This document shows, one piece after another, positions 54,987-62,793 of a stretch of 64,000 bases of DNA. Origin of the DNA: Micromonospora sp. NBC_01699. Its GTDB lineage: Bacteria > Actinomycetota > Actinomycetes > Mycobacteriales > Micromonosporaceae. The stretch's first letter is position 1; each line of letters opens with the position of its first letter. Position numbers and translations under genes: made by a program. The DNA lies in the NCBI RefSeq assembly GCF_036250065.1, contig NZ_CP109199.1, forward strand, positions 5,022,001 through 5,086,000. Reading direction: 5' to 3'. Under the pieces are notes generated by a model. The model was not told where the DNA came from. It was given only the letters and a program-made list of their open reading frames with translations, and searched no databases.

Positions 54987-55697
54987 TCAGCGAACCGCTT
55001 CAACGACGACATCGGACATCGTGCTGACCTGCCGGAAGCCGGCCTTGCGCAACGCCTCGGCCAGCGTCTCGGCAGCCGGGCTGGCTCCCTGGAACGAGAT
55101 GGACAGCGTGCCGCCGGATCGCAGCACCCGCGCCGCGCCGGGAGCCACCCGATTCCAGTCGATCACGTCGCGCGGCGGAAGCCGGTACCCGACGATCGAG
55201 TCGACGGTGTTCGGCGGGAACAACTCACCGATGCGCTCTCCCGGTGCCTGCACCAGGTTGGGAATGCCGCGCCGCTCGGTACCGGGTACCTGCGGGTTGA
55301 GGTTGATTGCACCCTCCGGCTCGTGCGGCGCCCCCGCGCCGCCTATGTTGACCGTAACCCGCCCTCCCTCCGTTTGCGCCTGCCGCATCAGCGCCCGTGC
55401 CTGTGCCCGCAGCGACCGGGTCTCCGCGCCGACCCGCCACGCCTCAAAGCCGGCCGCACCGAGCGCCAGCAGCACGAGGCCGAACGCGATGGCATCGGCC
55501 TCCGCAGTCAGACGCGCCCGCTCCACGCTGCCGGCCGGCACGAGATCCATGTCGGGACACACTGCCGTGCCCTCCGCCGCTAAGGTCGTCTGCGCCTCCC
55601 GGTAGCTGCCGTACGCCTGTATCCCCGCCGCCGCTGTTGCGGTACCAAGCAGCACCAGCAGCGAAACACCACTGGTGAACGGTGCGAGCAGCAGCGC
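54987..55697 (-). pseudogene. Distal part of a gene split by the IS5 element
   Basis: If the IS and one TA are removed, reading starts at ATG 57154 with MQTGMRAVQHL and continues in frame into ALLLAPFTSGVSLLVLLG at 55697, giving a 247-aa protein. It has two membrane segments (about 11-37 and 75-95), a coiled linker (RSLRAQARALMRQAQTEGG) and a C-terminal domain with GERIGELFPPNTVDSIVGYR and RVLRSGGTLSISFQ, the look of the last strands of a class-I SAM-methyltransferase fold without a visible SAM motif. Now its only start would be inside the IS end (KHGLALLL). Confidence 0.65.
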
Positions 55698-55708
55698 TAG
55701 GCCGTGTT

Positions 55709-56614
55709 TCATAAGCCTGGTCGGAGCCACTCGTTGATCGTGGCGATGTGCACGGTGGCCTGATAGCGGACGGCGAGTTTGTCATAGCGGGTGCCCAGGG
55801 CTCGGTTGCGTTTGAGCTGGTTGATGCCGCATTCGACGGCGTGGCGTTGCCGGTAGGTGATGGGGTCGAAGGCTGGTGGCCTTCCGCCCTTCGAGCCCTT
55901 CCTCTGTCTGCTCGCGGCCTGGTCGATCTTGATCGGAATGGTCGCGGCGATCCCTCGACGGGCCAGATACAGGCGGTTGGCGCGGGAGCTGTATGCCTTG
56001 TCGGCCAAGACCCGGTCCGGTCGCGTACGGGGGCGGCCGGCGCCGGGGCGAGGAACCCGGATACCGGCCAGGACTGGGACGAACTGCGGGCTGTCCCCAC
56101 GCTGTCCGGCGGTCAACACCGTCGACAGCGGCTTGCGTCCCTGCTCACAGGCGAGATGCAGCTTCGTGGTCAGCCCACCCCGGGACCGTCCCAGGGCGTG
56201 ATCGTCGGGTTCGTCATCGACACCACCGGGGGACTCGACCTGTAACTCCGGGCGGGTACGGGCGCCGGCGGCGTGCTGGTGGGCGCGGGCACTGGTGGAG
56301 TCGACACTGACGTCCCAAGTGATCAACCCAGCCGCGTCCGCCCTCGCCTGCAACCCGGTGACGACGTCCCGCCAGACCCCGGCACGCTGCCACCGACGGA
56401 ACAGTCCGTAGATGGTCTGCCAGGGCCCATACAGTGCGGGCACGTCCCGCCACGGCGAGCCGACCCGTGTCCGCCACCGGATCCCGTCGATCAACTGCCG
56501 TCTGCTCCACTTCGGCGGACGTCCTGACCCACGTGGCCTGGGCAGCAACGGCACCAGCGCCGCCCACTGGGCGTCGGTCAGGTCGTGTCGCCTCGTCACC
56601 GCTAAGGTGGCCAC
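55709..56614 (-). CDS. IS5-family (IS427-like) transposase, single frame
   Basis: 301 aa, GTG 56614. N-terminal DUF4096-like segment (DLTDAQWAALVPLLP, GSPWRDVPALYGPWQTIY), then the DDE catalytic core: first Asp in WDVSVDST, second Asp in VLADKAYSS, Glu in RHAVECGIN. The reading frame is uninterrupted, so no programmed frameshift is needed, unlike many IS427 relatives. Its stop codon lies in the left terminal repeat. The Shine-Dalgarno GGAG is inside a 12-bp hairpin arm (56615-56668), likely limiting translation from outside transcripts. Confidence 0.93.
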   Translation of the reverse strand: MATLAVTRRHDLTDAQWAALVPLLPRPRGSGRPPKWSRRQLIDGIRWRTRVGSPWRDVPALYGPWQTIYGLFRRWQRAGVWRDVVTGLQARADAAGLITWDVSVDSTSARAHQHAAGARTRPELQVESPGGVDDEPDDHALGRSRGGLTTKLHLACEQGRKPLSTVLTAGQRGDSPQFVPVLAGIRVPRPGAGRPRTRPDRVLADKAYSSRANRLYLARRGIAATIPIKIDQAASRQRKGSKGGRPPAFDPITYRQRHAVECGINQLKRNRALGTRYDKLAVRYQATVHIATINEWLRPGL

Positions 56615-56668
56615 GAGGTCTCCGGTTATGGGTTCTTCTTCGTCGTTGAACCACCTACCGGAGACCTC
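56615..56668 (-). promoter_or_regulatory. Hairpin sequestering the transposase ribosome site
   Basis: GAGGTCTCCGGT (56615-56626) and ACCGGAGACCTC (56657-56668) are perfect 12-bp inverted repeats with a 30-nt loop. On the transposase (minus) strand the 3' arm ends at the base before the GTG start and contains the GGAG ribosome site. Readthrough mRNA would fold and hide it; a promoter starting inside the loop would not form the stem. This parallels IS10/IS50-type protection. Confidence 0.75.
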
Positions 56669-56776
56669 ACCGTCTATCGATCACCGACACGCCGAGCTTC
56701 GGATCCGACGATCTCCCCTTCTATGCACCGCCAGGCGGCGAAGCTGCCATGCCGCAAGAAGGTCTGCCCAGGCATC

Positions 56777-57112
56777 ATGGTCACCATGAACGCTGATTGG
56801 GTCACTATCGCAGCCTACGAGAACACCCCTGGCTGTCCGCGGCCGTTGGCTGCGGCCCGCGCTTGACTGCGTGACCGGGGCATCGATTGGATGCCCTTCG
56901 AGTCGAGCGAGGTCTACTGGGGTCTGGCCTGCGGTATTGGCCCTGATGGTCACTGGCACGGCTGGTTCGACGTCCGTATCCAGGCTGCCGCTCTGCGCCG
57001 CCTCGGGCTGCATCCCGACCAGCCGACCGCGACGGTCACCGGGCCGACCCCGCCCGGCTGGTGGCATGCCGCCGCAGAACGCAACGCTCAGGGAAACAGC
57101 AATCACTTTTGA
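56777..57112 (+). pseudogene. Passenger ORF inside the IS5 element, with in-frame stop
   Basis: 112 codons from ATG 56777 (MVTMNADWVTIAAYENTPGC) to TGA 57110-57112, which overlaps the right terminal repeat. A TGA at 56864-56866 (codon 30; CGA to TGA is one transition) interrupts it. Downstream residues (DWMPFESSEVYWGLACGIGP, GHWHGWFDVRIQAAALRRLG) look like a genuine folded protein of unknown family. Start at 56891 would give a 73-aa shorter form. It is unrelated to transposase. Confidence 0.5.
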
Positions 57113-57121
57113 AACACGGCC

Positions 57122-57872
57122 TAGATGCTGGACGGCCCGCATTCCGGTCTGCATAGCAGCACGGAATGCGGGCGATCGTGCGACCCCGTGCGGCCGTCTC
57201 CGCGACTCTATGCCGGAAGCCGCCCGCCCAGACGGCGCGGCCGTAAAGCTGCCGGTGCAGCGGCGTGAGATCCAACGGATCCAGGTCGTCCCCGAGGCTG
57301 GCTCGGGTGGCGGAGATGTCAGCGAGCACCCGCCGCAATGGCCCGGCCGCCCGGTCCCTTGCCCGGCCTGCGTCCGGGTCTGCGGCGAACGCACCGGTTG
57401 CCTCGCTCGAACCGTCGCGGGCCAGCCCGAACAGCGCCGGGCTCGCCACATTCAGCCGGGTGATCGCCCAGGACGCCTCGTCGTAACGTTGCTGCACCTC
57501 GGCGAAAGACACCGCCGGGTACAGCAGTACGTCTCCGTTTGGCAGGTCCGATGGCTCCTCGGTCATCGGCGGCGTCTCCCCGGGGCGAAACGGCACCTGG
57601 TATTTCACCAGCCGGCCGATCCAGTCAGGGTCGACGTCGCCACCATCACCGATGCGCCAACCGACACGCGCTTCCCGGGCGGCCTCCTGCGCCCGCTGCA
57701 GATTGGCCATTAACCCGGCGACCGCCCGATTGCCCGCCGCGAGCAGCGCCGCCGGGAACGGGCGGTCCGACTTCGGCGTAGTCCGTACGACGGCGGGGCG
57801 TGCCCTACCGGCCGCCGCTGCGCCTGCCCCGCATCCCGTCCTGCGCCAGCGACGGGCCGGAATGGTACACAT
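57122..57872 (-). pseudogene. Proximal part of IS-interrupted gene(s), eCIS-cargo-like start
   Basis: Minus-strand frame from about 57872 with FPAALLAAGNRAVAGLMANL (the L...AGNxAV pattern of DUF4157-type proteins linked to extracellular contractile injection systems), DLPNGDVLLYPAVSFAEVQQ and a helical stretch to WAGGFRHRVAETAARGR. Near 57175 a one-base frame change would lead into the frame that continues past the IS as AFRAAMQTGMRAVQHL. So either two overlapping genes or one gene with a frameshift plus the IS. The true start is unclear because ISL3 debris abuts at 57.97 kb. Confidence 0.5.
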
Positions 57873-57969
57873 TCCCGCTCACCCTGCTATGGCACCACCG
57901 AGCGGCCCGGCGGGACAAGAGCCTTCTGGCCAAATGTATAGGTGGGGTGGGATGTGAGCGGGTCGGGGT

Positions 57970-58235
57970 GTGAAATCGCCCCAGCGGCAGCAGCTCACGT
58001 ATGGCGGTGTGTCGTGAGACGACCACCGCCAGGGCGGATAACACGCGTGCGCCGACGCGGTCGGCCAACTCCCGAGCCAACGCACCGGTTGCGCGCCAAG
58101 ACGCGGCGTGCGACGCTCATAACGCGTCCAGGACGCCGGGAATCTGTTCATCGCCCTCGTCCACCACGTCATCGATTGCCAGCGAAGACATCCCTGAGAA
58201 CACGATCGCGATAAGCTCGTTGATCTTTCGCACGT
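57970..58235 (-). pseudogene. ISL3-family transposase remnant
   Basis: Minus-strand pieces in different frames: INELIAIVFSGMSSLAIDD (N-terminus), then after a stop RRTPRLGAQ, and LARELADRVGARVLSALAVV followed by VSRHTAIRELLPL, which correspond in order to the start and the zinc/HTH region of actinomycete ISL3 transposases. The zinc-finger segment between them is deleted and the DDE part is absent. Confidence 0.7.
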
Positions 58236-58321
58236 CAAATCAGCGGTGCCGACCACGCTTCGTCACCACCGAAATCGGGACACTCCCGCCCCAGGCGACT
58301 GATGGCAGATGTAGGTGTCCT

Positions 58322-58702
58322 GCAGGCGGACGGTTTCGGGCGACGTGTGTGCTCCTCAGCACGCTGCTCGGCGGCGACTGTGCGATAGTTCACCCGGCTG
58401 CCGCTGCGCGTGACCTCCCGGCTCACCGTCGACACCGCACGGCCAATCGACACGGCGATCGAACGTAGCGAGGCTCCGGCCTCAAGATCCCGAGAGATCG
58501 ACTCCCTGTCCTCGGCGGTCAGACGATCCGCCCGACACACCCGATCAGCCGGGGCGATGCTGCCATGGTGCTTCAGCACCGTGAAGAACGATCCCGGTGG
58601 CTCACCCAGTGCCCGGAAGATCACGCTGATGGAGTCACCGGCGCGCCATCGCCGCCATAGATCCATTCCATCGTGTCTGACATGCCGGGCCGACTCATCC
58701 AT
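58322..58702 (-). pseudogene. IS30-family transposase N-terminal remnant
   Basis: From ATG 58702 (MDESARHVRHDG): RRWRAGDSISVIFRALGEPP, then DRLTAEDRESISRDLEAGAS followed by LRSIAVSIGRAVSTVSREV, the HTH pair of IS30 transposases. It ends after AEEHTRRPKPS; no DDE domain follows. Confidence 0.75.
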
Positions 58703-58756
58703 GCCGCAGGTCACCCATCTACCAGCACCGTTGCATTGACCATCTGAATTTAAGCC

Positions 58757-58850
58757 TCGCAGCCTGGACGATCGTGCGGTCACCCCGCCGGCGCACCTCG
58801 ACAGTCCTCGCCTTGAACTCCGGCGTGAACGCCCTTACCGGCCGGCGCGG
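58757..58850 (-). pseudogene. IS3-family OrfA remnant
   Basis: Residues RAFTPEFKARTVEVRRRGDR followed by TIVQAA match the first 30 residues of IS3 OrfA helix-turn-helix proteins (FTPEFKxxxV). Cut on both sides by neighbouring debris. Confidence 0.65.
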
Positions 58851-59421
58851 TTCTTACCCATGTCTTCCAGATGAACATCCTCCCGAAGGGGCTCACAGCC
58901 CCCTGATCGCGGATGTCCGTCAAAACGGGTCAGGCCCAATCTGACCAACAGAACCACCCAATGATGACCCTTCGGCCCACCAGATCGGTCAGTCACACAC
59001 ACCTGAACGTCCTCCAACCCCCGTCGATCAAGCCCTTTCCTACTGCCGGAAGCGCACCTAGATTGGTGCGGTGTCGGCCAATGCCTCAATCTCTCGGCCT
59101 CAGGCACACATCCGCCGTCGAACGGCTGGACCGCGCGGTGACGACGAACCCGTCCGGACATCAGCAGCGTCCGGGCCATCAGGGCGGGCCGGACGGTGGC
59201 CCCGGCCGGACCGGGGGCCTGCACGCCAAGCCGCCCCTCGACCCTCCGCCACGTCCGCCGGGGCCGTCGATCCGGCCCCACGACAGCCACTGCCGGAGAC
59301 CGGGGCCCCATACGGTGGCTCCGCCCCCGCCGGTCCCCACGCTCGGAGGAGAACACATGACGGCGTTGCCGCAGGACGGGCAGGGCTACGGGACAGTCCG
59401 AGTCGACCATGGAGGATGACA
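58851..59421. other. Upstream region of the second SNF2 gene, no gene
   Basis: 571 nt; frames on both strands overlap and have proline/arginine-rich low-quality translations. It should contain the promoter of the 59.4-kb helicase module, but I cannot assign boxes. Confidence 0.4.
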
Positions 59422-62400
59422 GTGCGCGCGCTTGGCGGAGCAGGCCGGAGGATCTTTCCCGATCCAGGTGTCCTCGCGGTCACACATGGATACCACCCGC
59501 TGGTGACGGATGCGACCGCCATGCTCGCTACCGGGCTCTTCACTGACGTACTGGCTCTCGGCGCCGATCTGCCCGATCCTGCGGGAGCGGTTGAGCGGGT
59601 GAGACAGATCGTCGTCCCGACGGTCAGCCTGCCTGAAGGGGTCTACTGGTTCGGGGGCCTAGACCCCGCTCCGCTGCTCGTGGTCACCTCAGGCGCGATG
59701 CCCGGTGCGGGGATTCACGAGCCGGCTGCCGAGGTAGCCGAGGACTCTCCCGTGGCCTCTGCACTGGGCTGGTTCGACCACCTCTGGGACAGCGCCCACG
59801 AGGTGCCGCTGCCCCGATTCGACGTCACCGACGAGGTGATCACCCGAGCCGGGCAGGACGGCATGATCAAGTCCCGTCAGTTCGTGCACGGTCGATGGAT
59901 CTACCAGGTCTTCGCCGGCAGCCGCATCCAGCGTGTCGAAGAGGGCGCCCTGCTGCCGAGGCCGACGGTCGACTCCCCCGACGCATGGGTACGCACCGAG
60001 CCCGCCCCCGCCGAGCGCCTTGCCGCCACCCTGACCAGGGCGAAGCTGGAGAAGCAGTTCACCGACACGGTCTTCTCGTTCCGGGCGACACGCACCATCT
60101 TCCGGCCGTACCAGTTCAAGCCGGTGATGAAGTTGCTGAGCACAGGGTCCCTGCGGTTGCTCATCGCGGACGAGGTCGGTCTCGGCAAGACCATCGAAGC
60201 CGGACTGTTGTGGACTGAACTCGATGCCCGCAGGCACGCGGACCGGGTGCTCGTCGTGTGTCCCTCCGTACTGCTGACCAAATGGCAGCACGAGATGCGC
60301 GAGAGGTTCGGCTTCGAGTTGACCGAGCTCACCGGTGCGGGGCTGGCCGACCTCAAGGACCGTCTCGAATCGGATCGCCTGCCCAGGAGGATCGCCTGGA
60401 TCTGCTCGGTGGAGCGGCTACGGGCGTGGAAGGGGCTGGCCGACATCGAGCAACTGGGTCTCCAGTTGGACCTGGTGATCGTGGACGAGGCCCACGTCTT
60501 CCGCAACTCGAACACCAAAAGCCACGCGTTGGGTGAGCTGTTGTCCCGCTGGGCGGATGCGTACGTCTTCCTCTCCGCCACCCCGGTGAACCTGCGCAGC
60601 AACGATCTGTACAACCTCCTTGAGCTGTTGGTGCCCGGCGAGTTTCAGGACCTGGCGGACCTGCAGGAGCGGATCGAACCCAACGCAGTCCTCAATCGGA
60701 TCATGGGTTCGCTGCTCGACGCCTCGATCAGCAACGCCACACGTAGGCGGTGGCTGTCGAACCTGTCCGACAGCACGTTCGGCCGCGTCATCACCCTGCG
60801 GCCTGATTTCTTACTGTTGTGCGAGATCCTTGAGCGACCTCACCTGTCCCCGACCGACGTGGTCCAGGTCAAACGGATCTGTAGCGAGTTGGGCGGGCTC
60901 TCGGCCCAGGTCACGCGCACCCGCAAGATCGAGGTCCAGGAGGACAAGGCGGTGCGAGAGCCGCGCCCCGTCCAGGTGCGCTGGACTCAGCGGGAGCACG
61001 ACTTCTACCAGGCATACCTGCAATGGTGCATCGAGCGCGCGAGGGTCAAGGACACTCCGCTGCACTTCGGCATGCAGATGCCGCTCCGCCTCGCGGGCAG
61101 TTGTCTCCCCGAGGCGGCGGCACTTGTTCTGACCGCGTGGCAGACACCGGGCGTGCAGGATGAGGTGAACGCTACGGCGAAGCCGTCGGCGGCTGTGCTC
61201 GGTCCGGATGTGCCGCCGTCGCCACGGTTGCGGGATCTGGCAGCCGGCATCGACGTGGACACGAAGCTCGAGCGGCTGCTCCGCGTTGTCGACGATCTGA
61301 TCAGCCAGGGCAGGCAGGGACTCGTCTTCACGTTTTCCCGGAGGACGTTGTCCTACCTCGAGAGGCATCTCCGAAGCCGGTGCAGGACCGCGGTACTGCA
61401 CGGTGGTGTCGGCAAGGACGACCGGGCCAGGGTCATGGCCGATTTCCGGGCAGGTGGCTACGACATCGTCGTGGCGACCAAGGTCGCGAGCGAAGGCCTG
61501 GACTTCGAGTTCTGCTCCGTTCTGATCAACTACGACCTGCCATGGAATCCGATGGAGGTCGAGCAGCGCATCGGTCGGATCGACCGGATAGGCCAGACCG
61601 AGCAGAAAGTTGTGATCATCAACTTCACGACGCCCGGGACGATCGAGTCGGACATCATCGAGCGGCTGCTCACCCGGATCGGCATCTTCGAACACGCCAT
61701 CGGGGCGCTGGAACCGATCATCGAGAGCATATGGCCCGACGTCGAGTCGACCCTGCTCGACTTCGCCCTGACCCCAGCCCAACGAGAGCAGCGCACTAGG
61801 GAGTTCCTGGCGGCGGTCGCGGAACAGAAGCGGGCCGCGGACGAGATCGAGTCGGCGGCGCCCCACCTCATATCAAGTGATGGCGTCGACATCGAGGGCC
61901 TCGAACCCGATCTACTCGCATCGGGCCGGTATGTCGGACAGCAGGAACTGGCCCTGCTGGTGAGCGACTGGGTGGGTAGCTACGGTGGACGCTGCCAGGT
62001 CCGTGGCGACCACGTGACCGTGATCGGCAACAGCGAGCTCGCCGGTCACGTCCGTGACCTCGCGCTGCGCGGTGAAAAGACGAGGTCCGAGGTGGACCAG
62101 ATCCTCAGCGACCTGACACATCAACTGCCGGTTCAGCTGTCCCTGGACCAGGAGGCGTCCCGAACCACCGGGGTGCCGCTCCTGACGGCCAACCACCCGT
62201 TGGTACGGGCGGCGTTGGACGTACCAGGGCACCGGCAGACCAGATTCTCCGCGATCACGATGCCGGCGCACCGCGCCGGGGTGGCCCCGGGCACCTATCT
62301 CGTCCATCTCTGCATCGCCAACTGGAGCGGTGTCAGGCCACTGCATGAGGTATGGACCGCCACCGTTGACGCCCGGACCTTACAGGTCGCCCCAGACCTG

Positions 62401-62793
62401 GGTGACCGGTTGATGGCGGCTGTGGCAGCCGGAAACCTGCAACCCGCATGGTTCGACGGGTCGATCGACCTACGGCCCGCGCTCGACGTGAGCAGTGACC
62501 TGCTGGTCCGAAGGCATCTCCGGAGCCAGAACACGTTGGCCGCCGAGAACGAGGCGTTCCTCGCCTCACGACGACTCAGCGTGGAGCAGGTCCATCAACG
62601 GCGGACACAGGCGCTGGAGTCACGCATCGCCACCCTGCGGACCCGTGGCAGGGAGCGCATGGTGCCGCTCTTCGAGGCCCAACAGCGTCGAGAGGACAAC
62701 CGCCACGCGGGCCTCCTCCAGGACATATCGGCACGATCGACAGCCATGCTCAGTACTGAGGACCTGGCCGTCTGCGTAGTGGAGGTGCGGTAG
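59422..62793 (+). CDS. Second SNF2/RapA-type helicase
   Basis: 1123 aa from GTG 59422, chosen because GGAGG (59411-59415) lies 6 nt upstream; ATG 59416 would touch it. The first 200 residues are a distinct alpha/beta domain (VLAVTHGYHPLVTDATAMLA). SF2 core: motif I LIADEVGLGKTIEAGLL near 253, II LVIVDEAHVFRN near 353, III LSATPVNLRSND, V KVASEGLDFEFC, VI VEQRIGRIDRIGQTEQ near 718. A long C-terminal part ends with a charged helix (RIATLRTRGRERMVPLFEAQ). It differs clearly in sequence from the SNF2 gene at 43-46 kb, so is a second system and not a duplicate. The downstream gene starts immediately after its stop. Confidence 0.9.
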   Translation: MRALGGAGRRIFPDPGVLAVTHGYHPLVTDATAMLATGLFTDVLALGADLPDPAGAVERVRQIVVPTVSLPEGVYWFGGLDPAPLLVVTSGAMPGAGIHEPAAEVAEDSPVASALGWFDHLWDSAHEVPLPRFDVTDEVITRAGQDGMIKSRQFVHGRWIYQVFAGSRIQRVEEGALLPRPTVDSPDAWVRTEPAPAERLAATLTRAKLEKQFTDTVFSFRATRTIFRPYQFKPVMKLLSTGSLRLLIADEVGLGKTIEAGLLWTELDARRHADRVLVVCPSVLLTKWQHEMRERFGFELTELTGAGLADLKDRLESDRLPRRIAWICSVERLRAWKGLADIEQLGLQLDLVIVDEAHVFRNSNTKSHALGELLSRWADAYVFLSATPVNLRSNDLYNLLELLVPGEFQDLADLQERIEPNAVLNRIMGSLLDASISNATRRRWLSNLSDSTFGRVITLRPDFLLLCEILERPHLSPTDVVQVKRICSELGGLSAQVTRTRKIEVQEDKAVREPRPVQVRWTQREHDFYQAYLQWCIERARVKDTPLHFGMQMPLRLAGSCLPEAAALVLTAWQTPGVQDEVNATAKPSAAVLGPDVPPSPRLRDLAAGIDVDTKLERLLRVVDDLISQGRQGLVFTFSRRTLSYLERHLRSRCRTAVLHGGVGKDDRARVMADFRAGGYDIVVATKVASEGLDFEFCSVLINYDLPWNPMEVEQRIGRIDRIGQTEQKVVIINFTTPGTIESDIIERLLTRIGIFEHAIGALEPIIESIWPDVESTLLDFALTPAQREQRTREFLAAVAEQKRAADEIESAAPHLISSDGVDIEGLEPDLLASGRYVGQQELALLVSDWVGSYGGRCQVRGDHVTVIGNSELAGHVRDLALRGEKTRSEVDQILSDLTHQLPVQLSLDQEASRTTGVPLLTANHPLVRAALDVPGHRQTRFSAITMPAHRAGVAPGTYLVHLCIANWSGVRPLHEVWTATVDARTLQVAPDLGDRLMAAVAAGNLQPAWFDGSIDLRPALDVSSDLLVRRHLRSQNTLAAENEAFLASRRLSVEQVHQRRTQALESRIATLRTRGRERMVPLFEAQQRREDNRHAGLLQDISARSTAMLSTEDLAVCVVEVR

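Larger units (their letters stand above)
55700..57121 (-). mobile_element. IS5-family element with passenger ORF, 1422 bp
   Basis: Bounded by 12-bp perfect terminal inverted repeats: GGCCGTGTTTCA at 55700-55711 and its complement at 57110-57121. Flanking bases are TA on both sides (55698-55699, 57122-57123) within C-TA-G, the target taste of the IS427 subgroup. Contains a full transposase gene and a second ORF in opposite orientation. It is longer than ordinary IS5 elements of 0.85-1 kb. Confidence 0.85.

Noticed and set aside
58835-59410. 191-codon minus-strand frame before the second SNF2 gene
   Set aside because: Arg/Pro-rich shadow; no start site or motif.
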